NCBI GenBank assembly: GCA_963700865.1 | Contig: CAVOZC010000018.1 | Location: 1,302,001-1,366,000 of the forward strand | DNA from: CAVOGJ01 sp963700865 | Lineage (GTDB): Bacteria > Planctomycetota > Planctomycetia > Pirellulales > Pirellulaceae | Direction: 5' to 3' | Length of the DNA: 64,000 nt | In this document: in pieces, positions 49,152 to 59,837 of the stretch | Numbering within the stretch: position 1 is the first letter of the stretch | Layout: each line of letters begins with the position of its first letter | Made by a program: the position numbers and the translations under genes | The notes under the pieces: generated by a model | The model's input: only the letters and a program-made list of their open reading frames with translations | The model's database searches: none | Told to the model about the DNA's origin: nothing

Positions 49152-50357
49152 ATGAAAGTTGCTGTCGTCAAAGAAACGTTTCCGGGGGAGCGACGGGTTG
49201 CCATGGTTCCCTCGCTGGTGCCCGCGTTAACGAAAGCCGGTTACGAGGTTGTCGTGGAACGGGGTGCGGGCATCGCCGCTGGATATCCGGACGAGGAATA
49301 CACGGCGAAGGGCGCGACGCTTGTCGATTCTCGCGACGCCGCCTTTCAGGCTGCCGATATTGTACTCCAGGTGCGCCTCGCGGGGGCAAATGCCGGCACG
49401 GACGATCGCGGTCGACTGCGGCCTGGCCAGGTGATTATCGGGATGTGCGATCCGCTCGGCGCGCCAGAGAAGGCACTGGAGGTGGCCGACACGGATGCGA
49501 TTGTCTTCGCCCTGGAATTGATTCCGCGGATCACACGTGCCCAGAGCATGGATGTCTTGTCCTCGATGGCCACGGTGGCCGGATATCGAGCCGTGCTGCT
49601 GGCGGCGGCTTCCCTGCCGAAAATGTTTCCCCTGATGATGACCGCGGCCGGTACGCTCAAACCGGCGCGGGCATTTATCATCGGTGCCGGGGTGGCGGGG
49701 CTGCAGGCCATCGCCACCGCGAAGCGACTGGGAGCCGTCGTGCATGCTTACGACGTGCGACCGGCGGTACGCGAGCAGGTGGAGAGTCTGGGTGGGAAGT
49801 TTGTCGACCTGCCCCTCGAGGCCGAGCAGTCGGAGGATCAAGGAGGCTACGCCAAGGCACTTGGTGAGGAGTTTTATCAGAAACAACGGCAGCTGATGGC
49901 CGATGTGGCCAAGGATTCGGATGTCATCATCTGCACCGCCGCGATTCCCGGACGACAGAGCCCGCTCTTGATTACCGAAGAGGCCGTGGCTGCCATGCAC
50001 CCCGGTTCGGTGATTGTGGACCTGGCTGCCGAGCGCGGCGGCAATTGCGGACTCAGCCAACCCGACCAGACGATTGTCAAGCACGGCGTGACGATCATGG
50101 GTCCGACCAATTTGGCCGCTGAAATTCCGTACCATGCCAGCCAGATGTACGCCAAGAATGTTTTGACCTTTCTCCTGAATATGACCAAGGACGGACAGCC
50201 ACGGATCGATCTGGATGACGAGGTCATCCGCGAGACGCTTGTCACGCAAGACGGGCAACTCGTTCATGAAAGAATGCGGAGCCTGCTTGAGCTCGAGCCG
50301 CTCCATCCGCCGGCCGACGAGGCGACCAGCGAATCGACAGAGGAAACGAAATCATGA
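49152..50357 (+). CDS. pntA: NAD(P) transhydrogenase subunit alpha, part 1 (NAD-binding)
   Basis: Soluble NAD(H)-binding domain of the proton-translocating transhydrogenase, which reduces NADP with NADH using the proton gradient. 401 residues from ATG 49152 (MKVAVVKETFPGERRVAMVP). VVHAYDVRPAVREQVESLGGKF and the nucleotide-binding VAGLQAIATAKRLGA are family motifs, as are PGSVIVDLAAERGGNC and MGPTNLAAEIPYHAS. The frame runs on upstream to 48942 but without family sequence. It overlaps the next gene by 4 bp. Confidence 0.96.
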   Translation: MKVAVVKETFPGERRVAMVPSLVPALTKAGYEVVVERGAGIAAGYPDEEYTAKGATLVDSRDAAFQAADIVLQVRLAGANAGTDDRGRLRPGQVIIGMCDPLGAPEKALEVADTDAIVFALELIPRITRAQSMDVLSSMATVAGYRAVLLAAASLPKMFPLMMTAAGTLKPARAFIIGAGVAGLQAIATAKRLGAVVHAYDVRPAVREQVESLGGKFVDLPLEAEQSEDQGGYAKALGEEFYQKQRQLMADVAKDSDVIICTAAIPGRQSPLLITEEAVAAMHPGSVIVDLAAERGGNCGLSQPDQTIVKHGVTIMGPTNLAAEIPYHASQMYAKNVLTFLLNMTKDGQPRIDLDDEVIRETLVTQDGQLVHERMRSLLELEPLHPPADEATSESTEETKS

Positions 50358-50938
50358 TCACTACCAGCCGTCAAGCACGGAGAGCGTATTGGCTGCGCGG
50401 CGGAATGTTGGGGCTGCTGCTGCTCACCGCCTGCGGCCTGACGCACGTACCCGCCGACGCGGACGAACCAAAGTCCACTGCCGTGGCCGATCCGCTCCAA
50501 CCGAACGCGGCGGTCAATCAAAGAAATGGGGCCGCTGAAAGCCCCCAGCCACAGACGATGGTTCCGCAAAACGCCAAGGAAGGCGACCCGACCGGCAAAC
50601 GGACCAGGGCGGAAGACGACTCGGATGAGGATACCCTGTCCAATGAATCTCTCGTCTTCAGCCGCACCGACGCCCTGATCGCCTCATTGACCATTTTTGT
50701 GCTGGCGATTTTTGTGGGCTTCGAATTAATCACGAAGGTCCCGCCCACGCTGCATACGCCACTGATGAGCGGTTCGAACGCGATTAGTGGCATCACGATC
50801 GTGGGCGCAATTCTGATGGCAGGCAGCAGTGGCGTAGCCGCTTTTATCGGGATGCTGGCCGTGGCCCTCGCCACGATCAACGTCATCGGTGGTTTTATGG
50901 TCACGGACCGCATGTTGAGCATGTTTCGAAAGCGATAG
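50354..50938 (+). CDS. pntA2: NAD(P) transhydrogenase subunit alpha, part 2, with lipoprotein-like N-terminal extension
   Basis: The last 90 residues are the usual membrane part: TDALIASLTIFVLAIFVGFE (105-124), GITIVGAILMAGSSGVAAF and VALATINVIGGFMVTDRML, three membrane helices. In front lies a region of about 100 residues not seen in standard versions: a basic N-terminus, a hydrophobic stretch and a lipobox LTA-C27, then a low-complexity polar linker (to about 100) with clusters of Asp and Glu. ATG 50354 overlaps the pntA stop and there is no later start with a better binding site, so the extension appears translated. If the lipobox is used, this helix domain would be tethered in the periplasm. 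Confidence 0.88.
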   Translation: MITTSRQARRAYWLRGGMLGLLLLTACGLTHVPADADEPKSTAVADPLQPNAAVNQRNGAAESPQPQTMVPQNAKEGDPTGKRTRAEDDSDEDTLSNESLVFSRTDALIASLTIFVLAIFVGFELITKVPPTLHTPLMSGSNAISGITIVGAILMAGSSGVAAFIGMLAVALATINVIGGFMVTDRMLSMFRKR

Positions 50939-51023
50939 CCGCTCGTGGCCCTGATGCCCATGGCAAGCACCGGCGACGATTGTTCTTTTTTATCACCTTG
51001 AACCGTCTGAGTTACCACTCGCA

Positions 51024-52407
51024 ATGAGTTTTACTGTCATCAAGCTTGCCTATCTGGTTGCCGCCATTCTCTTCATGTTCGGGCTGAAGTTCATGGCCCA
51101 TCCTCGCACCGCGGTTCGCGGCAATCGTTTCGGCGCCGCGGGCATGCTGTTGGCCATCGTGGTCACGCTGCTGGATTGGGATCAGGTCAGCGGATACTGG
51201 ATGATTGTCGTGGGCGGCTTCATCGGCGCCGCCATCGGTGCTTATCTGGCCAAGACGGTCGAGATGACCGGCATGCCGGAACTTGTGGCGCTGTTCAACG
51301 GCTTCGGAGGAGCGGCGTCCGTGCTGGTCGCGGGAGCCGAACTGATTCGGACGGAAAACTCGCCCCTGGACGCCCTGGTCGCGGTGGCGGCGTCGGGGAT
51401 CATCGGCGCCATTACCTTTTGGGGCAGTCTGGTTGCCTGGGGCAAGCTCAAGGAACTGGAACTCTTTCAGAAGCCATTGGGAATCCCCCGGCAACAACTG
51501 GTCAACCTGGGGCTGGCCTTGCTGATGCTGCTACTTGCCTGGGCCTGCGTCGGCAGCGGAGGGGGCGTTGGCTGGTACGTCCTGATGGCGATTGTGGCTT
51601 CCGTGGTGGGTGTCTTTCTGGTGACGCCGATTGGCGGAGCCGACATGCCGGTCGTGATCGCCCTCTTGAATTCCTATTCGGGCATGGCGGCATCGGCGAC
51701 GGGATTTGTCATCAACAACAACGTGCTGATCATATCCGGGGCCCTGGTCGGTGCGTCCGGGCTGATCCTCACGCAGATCATGTGCAAGGCGATGAATCGC
51801 TCCCTGACCCACGTTTTGTTCGGAACCATGGGCGGGGGCAGCGGACCCGGGCTGGACGCCGACGAAGTCTACGCCAATGTCCGCAGTACCTCGGCCGAGG
51901 ATGTGGCGATGATTCTCGATTCGGCCCAACGCGTTGTCTTTGTGCCCGGTTATGGCATGGCGGTTGCCCAGGCCCAGCATGCGGTTCGCGATCTGGCCAA
52001 TCTGCTCCTTGAAAAAGGATGTCTCCGTCGAGTATGCGATCCATCCGGTCGCCGGTCGCATGCCCGGTCACATGAATGTGCTGTTGGCCGAGGCCGACGT
52101 CCCCTACGATCAGTTGATGGAAATGGACCAGATCAACCCGACACTTGATACGGTCGACGTGGCCATCGTGATCGGGGCGAACGATGTGGTGAATCCGTCG
52201 GCCCGCAACGATCCGTCCAGCCCCATTGCCGGCATGCCGATTATTGACGTCGATAAGGCTCGTACCGTGATCGTCATCAAACGCAGTCTCAGCCCTGGAT
52301 TCGCGAAAATTCCAAATCCCTTGTTTGCGGCCGAAAATACGCTCATGCTATTCGGGGATGGCAAGCAAGCCGTGATGGATATTATCGCGGCCATGAAGGA
52401 TCTCTAG
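51024..52407 (+). CDS. pntB: NAD(P) transhydrogenase subunit beta (one frameshift)
   Basis: Membrane and NADP-binding subunit. From ATG 51024 eight or nine membrane helices are visible (SFTVIKLAYLVAAILFMFGL; MPELVALFNGFGGAASVLV; GADMPVVIALLNSYSGMAASA), then the cytosolic domain with FVPGYGMAVAQAQH. An extra base near 52020 (GAAAAAGGATG) breaks the frame. VSVEYAIHPVAGRMPGHMN, the IGANDVVNPSA NADP site and IVIKRSLSPGFAKIPNPLF continue to TAG 52407. Reconstructed length is about 460 residues. It closes a three-gene operon. Confidence 0.94.
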
Positions 52408-52468
52408 CGGCTTTCACAGCACGGAAGTGGGAACCAGCGGCATTGTTGGAGCAAGGATTCAACCCGTC

Positions 52469-53872
52469 GTGACCCGCGAGTTTTTCTGCCGGCACGCATT
52501 GCTGCCTCATGGCTGGCAGGAAAACGTGCGACTGGTGGTTGCCAAGGACGGAACCTTCGCCACTGTCGAGAGTCACCCTCGGCCCTCGTCCCAGGCTTGT
52601 CGTTTGGGCATTGTCGTGCCCGGTATGGCCAACGTGCATTCGCATGCTTTCCAGCGCGCGATGGCCGGAATGACCGAGCAGGCGGGCCCTGTTGATGACA
52701 CCTTCTGGACGTGGCGGGAGCGGATGTATCAACTGGTCGACTTGCTCGATGTCGATGACGTGGGCGTGATCGCTCGCTGGCTGAATGTCGAACTGCTCAC
52801 CCGCGGATATACCTCGCTGGGGGAATTTCATTACCTGCACCACCAGCCAGGTGGCGCTCCGTATGCCAAAACGAGTGAGATGTCCGAGGCAGTCATCGAA
52901 GCCGCCCTGGCGACGGGCATGCGATTGACCCACTTGCCTACGCTGTACGCCTATGCTGGTTTTGACAACAAGCCCCTCGCGCGCAGTGGACCATTGCGAT
53001 TTGCCAATTCGGTGGAGAAGCTACTTGATATTTGCGAGTCGCTGGTCAGCCGCTATGCCGATCAAGACCGCATCAAGATCGGTTGCGCCGCCCATTCGCT
53101 GCGTGCGGTCAGCCACGAGCAGTTGACGTTGCTCGAGGACTGCTGGCTGCACTCCGCGAACTTCGATAAGACCAATGTGGCGCGACGACTGCACTTGCAT
53201 ATCGCGGAACAGCCGGCAGAAGTATCGGCGTGCAAGGCAGTGAAGGGGCTGCCACCGGTCGAATGGCTGGCACAGCATTTCGACATGGATGACCGCTGGT
53301 GCCTGATCCATGCCACGCATGTCTCCGATCACGAAGTCTCGCTGATCGCCGAACGGCGAGCCGTCGTGGGGTTGTGCCCGACGACCGAAGCCAACCTGGG
53401 CGACGGGATTTTTCCCCTGCGACGCTTTCACGAGCACCACGGACGCTGGGGGATTGGCTCGGACAGTCACGTCTGCGTAAGTCCGGCCGACGAGTTGCGG
53501 TTGCTCGAATATGGTCAGCGATTGATGCACAAGCGACGGAATGTGCTGGCCGCCGCCGGAGAATTCACCGCCGTGGTGCTCTATGCCAAGGCCGCGCGGC
53601 AGGGCGCGGCGGCCCTCGATCAGCGGACAGGCGAAATCGCGGTCGGCTATTGCGCCGACCTCGTCGAGTTGGACGATCGTCATCCATTGCTGGCGGGACG
53701 GTCTCCCGATCAGGTCGTCAGTACGCACGTTTTTGGCGGGACCGGCAGCGGTGTGCGATCCGTGTTCGTGGGGGGCGAACGGCTTGTCCACGATGGCGTC
53801 CACCGGGATCAAGAGGCGTCCGCGGCCGCCTTCGCCGCTTGCCTGCGGCGTCTCGCCCGACAGATGGGCTGA
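52469..53872 (+). CDS. hutF: Formimidoylglutamate deiminase
   Basis: An amidohydrolase-fold enzyme converting N-formimidoyl-glutamate to N-formyl-glutamate in one branch of histidine degradation. Metal ligands are visible: H57-SH-59 (NVHSHAFQRAMAG), a histidine in HLHIAEQPAE, one in IHATHVSD and Asp in GSDSH. FHYLHH is a specific HutF feature. Start GTG 52469 is chosen because homologues begin near FFCRHALLPHGW and AAGGA lies upstream; the frame extends to 52427. Other hut genes are not in the window. Confidence 0.92.
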   Translation: MTREFFCRHALLPHGWQENVRLVVAKDGTFATVESHPRPSSQACRLGIVVPGMANVHSHAFQRAMAGMTEQAGPVDDTFWTWRERMYQLVDLLDVDDVGVIARWLNVELLTRGYTSLGEFHYLHHQPGGAPYAKTSEMSEAVIEAALATGMRLTHLPTLYAYAGFDNKPLARSGPLRFANSVEKLLDICESLVSRYADQDRIKIGCAAHSLRAVSHEQLTLLEDCWLHSANFDKTNVARRLHLHIAEQPAEVSACKAVKGLPPVEWLAQHFDMDDRWCLIHATHVSDHEVSLIAERRAVVGLCPTTEANLGDGIFPLRRFHEHHGRWGIGSDSHVCVSPADELRLLEYGQRLMHKRRNVLAAAGEFTAVVLYAKAARQGAAALDQRTGEIAVGYCADLVELDDRHPLLAGRSPDQVVSTHVFGGTGSGVRSVFVGGERLVHDGVHRDQEASAAAFAACLRRLARQMG

Positions 53873-53950
53873 GCGTAGCGTGACCACATGCCCACGCCCA
53901 TGCACGGCAAGAGCCACTCAACGCTGCCGGGCAGGGCGGGCAGGCCACCC

Positions 53951-53970
53951 ATCGTGGCCTAAGCCACGAT
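53951..53970. terminator. Perfect hairpin at the DUF1501 stop, between convergent genes
   Basis: ATCGTGGC at 53951-53958 and GCCACGAT at 53963-53970 pair perfectly around the tetraloop CTAA, which contains the stop codon of the minus-strand DUF1501 gene. It lies 78 bp beyond the hutF stop and could end both transcripts. No T-run follows. Confidence 0.5.
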
Positions 53971-55393
53971 GTCCCGCAGCACACGACCATGCACGTCGGT
54001 CAACCGCATGTCGCGCGAGCTGAAGCGAAAGGTGACCCGTTTGTGATCGAGTCCCAGCAGATGCAGCATGGTGGCGTGCAGATCGTGCATCTCGACGCGA
54101 TCGCGAATGGCTCGATAGCCCCATTCATCGGTCTCCCCGTAAGAGTAGCCGGCTTTCACGCCGCCACCGGCCAGCCAGCAGGTAAAACCGTAGGGGTTGT
54201 GATCGCGACCATCGGTGCCTTGCGCGAACGGTGTGCGCCCGAATTCACCCGACCAGAGGACCAGGGTGGAATCGAGCAATCCTCGTTGTTCCAGGTCCAT
54301 CAGCAGGCCGGCGATCGGTTGGTCGACCGATAGGCAGTTTTTTCCGTGGCCATCCACGATCTGCTGGTGCTGATCCCAACGGTCACCATTGCCGTCCGGA
54401 CAAGTGAGCTCGACGAAGCGTACGCCCCGCTCCACCAGTCGGCGGGCCAGCAGGCACTGTCGTCCAAACAGTTGCGTATTGCCGAAAGAGGCGTTCATTC
54501 CATACATTTCCCGCGTTCCCTCTGACTCGTCGGATAAATCGGTCAACTCGGGAACCGCGGCTTGCATGCGAAAGGCTGTTTCGTAATTGGCAATGGCGGC
54601 TTCGATATCGTCGTTGCCGCCGCGAGACATTAAGGAGCAGGCGTCGAGTTGCCGCAGGAGGTGTCGTCGATCGGCAGGCCAGCCAGCTGCGTTCGCCGGC
54701 GGCTGGATGTTCGCGATCGGCTCGTCTCGGGCGGCAAAAATGGATGCCTGATAACTGGCCGAAAGAAATCCATTGCCAAAATTGTCGCTGCCGCCCGGCG
54801 GGATCAGGCCGCTGTTGAGCACGACGTATCCGGGCAGGTTTCGACATTCGCTCCCCAGGCCGTAACCGATCCAGGCTCCCATACTCGGTCGCCCCTGCAA
54901 GCCGGATCCCGAGTGGAGGAAGTAATTGGCAAACGTGTGTTCCGAAAACTTGGAAACCATCGAGTGGATAAAACACAGCTTGTCGGCTTGTCGAGCCAGG
55001 TGGGGGAACAGCTCACTGATCCAGGCGCCACTTTGTCCATGCTGGCGAAAGCGCCAGGGCGACTTCATCACCTTGCCAATGTTGTTGAATTGCGTCGCCT
55101 CGATTCGATCGAGTACCTGGTGGGCGTCCTGGCCGTGATACCTGGCTAGCAGCCGGTTTGTAGTCAAACGTGTCGACATGGGATGGGCCTCCGTCCATGT
55201 ACAAAAAGATGACGGACCGAGCCCGTGCCGGGAAGTGGGATGGTTTTGGCTGCCAAGGAGCCAAGCTGCGGTTGCCAGCCGCCGCGTCTTCCCCACAAAG
55301 TGCCGCCAGGGCGAGGGCCCCAAAGCCGGCACTACACTGCGAGAGCATCTGGCGACGATTAAGCGGCAGTGGTTGGAAATGGTGGCAGTGCAT
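53959..55393 (-). CDS. DUF1501 family protein, copy B (one frameshift)
   Basis: Second member of the family here, about 478 residues. From ATG 55393 a twin-arginine-like signal is seen (PLNRRQMLSQCSAGFGALALAAL), then VIFLYMDGGPSHVDTFDYKP. The frame changes near 55150; LLARYHGQDAHQVLDRI begins the rest, with SMVSKFSEHTFANYFLHSGS, ELTCPDGNGDRWDQH and SGEFGRTPFAQGTDGRDHN to the stop at 53959. It lies 22 bp after DUF1553 copy B. It is clearly diverged from copy A. Confidence 0.9.
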
Positions 55394-55415
55394 GAAAACC
55401 TTGCGGAGGAAATCG

Positions 55416-58400
55416 CTAACGGACGAATAGAAAGTCCTTGGTGTTGATGATTGTATGGCAGAGGGCGGACCAGTCCTGCAGTTCTTCTGCCATGCCGGCC
55501 TCGTGCGACGGCGCCGAGAGAAATGCATCGAAGGCGGCTGTTTGCGCGGGGGTTGGGGGCTTGCCCCAGGCCTGCTCCGTCATCAGTCGGTATCGGTTCT
55601 CACGCCGTGAGGTCGTGGATAACAAGCGGGTCGCCCATCTTTGGGCCTGGTCCATCACGAACGGATCGTTCAGTAGCATCAGTGCCTGGGCAGGCTCATT
55701 CGACAGGTTGCGGCGTCCGCGCGTGCCCGCCGGGATGGGAAAGTCGAACGCCAACAGGAATGGTGACAGAAAATTTCGCCGCACCGACAAATAGACACTG
55801 CGTCTTCCCCCACCGTCCAGCGGGCCACTTTCGGGACGCCCCCTTCCCTGCATGAACGATGTCAGGTGAACCGGGACACTCGGGCCTCCGAATTGCTCGT
55901 TCAGTGATCCTGACAGGAATAGTAGTTGGTCCCGTAGCGACTCGGCCGTCAGCCGGCGGACCGGCATCCGATGCAACCAACGATTGTCCGGATCGCGGCG
56001 GGACGCAATGGGGTTCGCGGCACTTGACATGCGATAGGTGCGTGAGAGCACGATCTGCCGGATGAGTGACTTGATGGACCAATCGTGGCGGATGAAATCG
56101 TCGGCCAGCCAATCGAGCAGCTCGGGATGGGAGGCCGGTTGTCCCATCGGACCAAAGTCGTCAACCGTGGATACCAGACCTCGTCCGAACAAGTGATGCC
56201 AGACGCGATTGACGGCCACGCGGGCCGGAAAAGGGCTTTCCGCCGCGAATAACCGCTCGGCCAGCAAGGCGCGACCACTGCCGGCGGTAATCGCCGCCTG
56301 TGATTCACCGGCCAAGGCGAGCGGCCAACGACGAGCCGTCAACTTGCCCCGCTGCCGGTGATCTCCCCTCATCGAGACATAGCTCTCCTCGCCGGGACCA
56401 TCCGTAAGGGCGAGCGCATATTGGGGGGACGGTAGCGTCTGCTCGATCTCGGCAAAAACGCGACGAATCTCGGCCAAGGTGTCATCCTGGAGGATGCCTG
56501 GCTGTAAGGTCCAGTCGATCAAGGCAGATTGCCAGTTGGTGGCTTTGTTGGCTCGCCAAGCGGCGACGGCCTGCACATAGGCCCGCCCGTAACGTTGAGC
56601 CAGCGTCGCCAGGTCTTGCACACCGTCCACGTCGACCGCGGTTGTCAGAGCTTGGCCGCTGCCGTCTGGCGGCGGCGTTCCCAGCCGCACCTCCGCCAGG
56701 TCAAAGTAACCGTCCCCCTGATCGATGCATTCCAGGTAAGCCGTTTGACCTTCGTGCAGTGCGTTTTCCAAATGCCTCCATTGGAACTCGCCGCCGGTCG
56801 ATGATTCGTCGCCGACCAGACGCAGGTGTTCAAACAGAAGAGGATTGTGCCACGCCAGGTTGTTTGCCTCGATGACCAAACGTATGTCGACATCCTGCGA
56901 TCGCAACAACAGGTGAACCCCGCCGCGTGGGAGGGTGAAGGAAGGGGAACGCAGGACGCCGTGAAGTCTTTCAGAAACACGGCGACTCGAGACACCCTGG
57001 GGCAACACGCCTTGCGCCGGGCCACGTACGCCACCAGCCGCCGTGGTGGACACCGGTCGCGGAACGGTTGTGTGATTCTCGAACGCGGCGCCATGAACCA
57101 GCCAGCCAAATGGGAACCCCTCGTCTTGGCGTGAGACGGCGTTTCTCGTTGGCACATGGGCCGACTCGGTTTGCCTCTTCAGCGCGTCGGGAACGTCCTC
57201 GGCTTCACTGGCGATCCGCCACAGGTGAAGCGGATGTTGGTGGGAAACGAGCGCGGGATCGGCGAGCCCGACCTGCCAGTCCGGATTGTGCAGCAACTGT
57301 TCGGCAAACCAGCCTGCCGATTGCGTCCGGACGACTTCTACCAGCCGCGCCTGGGCCTTTTCGGCCCATTGCTCTAGCTGGCCCGTCGCCGCCCGAATCG
57401 CACCGCCCTGATCCAGGGCCGCCTGATGTCGCCGCGAACTTTTCAGCACGCCGACGAGGCTGTAGTAATCCTCGGTTGATATCGGATCAAACTTGTGATC
57501 ATGGCAGCGGGCGCAGGCGATGGTCAGCCCCAGGAAGGCCTTGGAAAAGACGTCGATCTGGTTATCGATTCGATCGGCTCGGTCCGCTATCGCGTCGGTC
57601 GGTGCGTGAGTCGCTTCCCCGAAGTGCCAGAAACCGGTGGCCAATACGGACTCGTTGGTTTGCGTTGCGGGATGTATTCGGGGCGGGGTCAGCAAGTCAC
57701 CGGCCAGATGCTCTGTGATGATCTGCCGGTACGAGACGTCATCCTGAAAGGCCCGCAGGAGATAATCCCGATATCGGTAAGCTTGTTCCATCGGATAATC
57801 GAATTCATGCCCGTAGGATTCGGCATAGCGGACCAGGTCCAGCCAATGGCGGGTCCACGTTTCGGCGTACGCATGGGAACCGAGCAGGCGGTCGACCACC
57901 CGCTCGAAGGCCAGGTCGGATCGATCCGTTTCGAATGCTCGATAGTCGTCTGGCGTCGGTGGCAAGCCGGTCAGTTGAATCGTGACGCGGCGCAACCAGG
58001 TGCGACGATCGGTATCGGCAGCAGGCGAGAGAGATTCGCTTGTCAGTCGCTGCAAGATGAAGTGATCGATCTCACTCCGCGGCCAGGTTGACTCAGTCGC
58101 GGGCACGTCGGGACGCACGATCGGCTGCCACGACCATTGCTGGGCCTTCCGGGTTTGCCAGTCAAAGGGCGGCGGGTTGTCTTCCGTGCGTTCGATCAGA
58201 GGCTCGTCCGGCCAGGGCGGCGCCCCGATCGATCCAGACCGCCAGGTGTTCGATCGCCTCAGCCGGCAATTTGCCCTGGGGAGGCATTTCATGCGTTTCG
58301 TAGCGGACGGCCTGCAGTAAGAGACTGCCAGCGGGATCACCCGGCACAATGGCCGGTCCTGAATCGCCTCCCGACAGCAGCGTCGAGAGATGATCGACGC

Positions 58401-58605
58401 GCAACGACGCCTGCAGCGTTTTCGCCGTGCCGCTATGGCACGCGTAGCAGTGCTCGGCCAGAACGGGACGGACAAACTTCTCAAAATACTCGATACCCTC
58501 CCGGTCCACCGGTTCCACGCCCGCTGCCGGGTTGGCCCAAAACGGGACCAGCGAGGCGACGATCACCGCGATCACGGTCCCCGTGGCGATGGCGAGTCGG
58601 TCCAT
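55416..58605 (-). CDS. PSCyt1-DUF1549-DUF1553 cytochrome-like protein, copy B (one frameshift)
   Basis: About 1,063 residues from ATG 58605. A signal peptide (ATGTVIAVIVASLVPFWAN) precedes a cytochrome-c-like domain with one haem site HCYACHSG and THEMPPQGKLP. At about 58230 the frame shifts; PPWPDEPLIERTEDNPPPFD leads to DUF1549 (WLRRVTIQLTGLPPTPDDYR; CARCHDHKFDPI). A beta-rich insertion follows, then DUF1553 (ARVAVNRVWHHLFGRGLV; NEPAQALMLLND). It has the same order as copy A and pairs with DUF1501 copy B. It is probably exported across the inner membrane. Confidence 0.9.
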
Positions 58606-58748
58606 GCTGTTTCGGTCGGCGGAACGAGGCGAGGCAGGTCGACAACCTGCCAACGGTCGGAGGTGCGGAGTGGCATCCATGCGGTGTATTGTACGTGACC
58701 CACCGAGCCCGTTTCAATCAAATCACCGCCACCTTCTCTTGGCGGTCG

Positions 58749-59530
58749 TTACGCAAAGAAAGCCACGGCATTCTGAAAAATGCGGAGGCCATCCCCGACC
58801 GGCGGCAACGTCTCGCGCGTCCAACGTGGATGTTGGGTTCGATCGATAAATCGCTCCGGGTGAGGCATCAGGCCGAACACCCGTCCGGTCACATCACAAA
58901 TACCCGCCACGTCGGCATATGAACCGTTCGGATTCGCGGGATAAGGGACCTGGCCGTTCGCGGACGGATCGCGAGTCGTGTAGCAGAGCGCAACTGCTGC
59001 CGCGCGGTGAGACGATCAAGGACGCGAGCGTCGCGAGTGACGAAGCGGCCTTCGGCGTGCGCCACCGGTAGATACAGGCGCTCGATACCGGCGAGCACGA
59101 CACATGGAGATGGCTGCACCTTCAACGCGACCCACCGGTCCTCGAATTTGCCACGTTCGTTACCGGCCAGGGTGACCTGGGCGTCGGACGCAAAGTTTTG
59201 GTCGACGAGCATGCCGGTCTGGATGAGCACCTGGAATCCGTTGCAAATGCCCAAAATTAATCGTTTGCGTTCCCGAAAGGAACTGAGCATGTCGGCCAGA
59301 TGGTGCCGCAGCTGGCCCGCCAGGATGCGACCGGCGCCAATGTCGTCCCCATAGCTGAACCCGCCCGGAAGACACAGGACCTGAAAGGGGTCGGCGACGC
59401 GCGGATTCTCAATCAGCCGATTGACGTGGATGCGGTCCGTCACCGCGCCTGCCTGTTGAAAGGCAAACTCGGTTTCCAAATCGCAGTTGGTGCCGGGGGC
59501 ACGCAGGATCATTACACGGGGAGTGGCCAT
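58749..59530 (-). CDS. purQ: Phosphoribosylformylglycinamidine synthase, glutaminase subunit (one frameshift)
   Basis: Supplies ammonia from glutamine for the fourth step of purine synthesis. From ATG 59530: LRAPGTNCDLETEFAFQQAG, FSYGDDIGAGRILA, the catalytic Cys in LGICNGFQVL and HAEGRF. A base is missing near 58996 (CAGCAGTTGC); after it the chain reads YTTRDPSANGQVPYPANPNG, then GLMPHPERFID with the catalytic His and Glu, and ends FQNAVAFFA at TAA 58749. About 260 residues, the longer PurQ type. It lies downstream of purSL, 307 bp away. Confidence 0.93.
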
Positions 59531-59837
59531 GCCGCGAGATTCTACCGGGTGGGGAAAAGCAGGACTAGTGCCGCGTCAAGTGTCAGGCTTAGGGTTGGTT
59601 AAAATCGTGGCTGTGGCTTCCAGCCGCAGTCGACTGGGGCAAGATGCCCCAGCCACGGTGAGCGAACCCCGAGATTCAAATTTGACGAAGCACTAGGGTT
59701 GGTAGGGTAGCGTGGCCGTTCCGGCCGCGAGGGACGTATTTCGCAGGGGACCGTTGACGCGGGTCGCTACGGTCACGCATCGGTCTTCGCGGCGGCCACG
59801 ACGAAGGTCGCTGCCGGGGACGGCGACGCTACGAGGA
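59531..59837. repeat. Repeat-bearing gap between purSL and purQ
   Basis: No gene is recognised. At 59606-59657 CGTGGCTG and CAGCCACG enclose a smaller hairpin CTGGGGC-AAGAT-GCCCCAG (59634-59652); the same words build the 118-bp and 123-bp arrays. Near 59706-59735 is GCGTGGCCG-TTC-CGGCC, and a reversed GACGCTAC lies at 59825-59832. These look like dispersed noncoding repeats. Confidence 0.6.
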
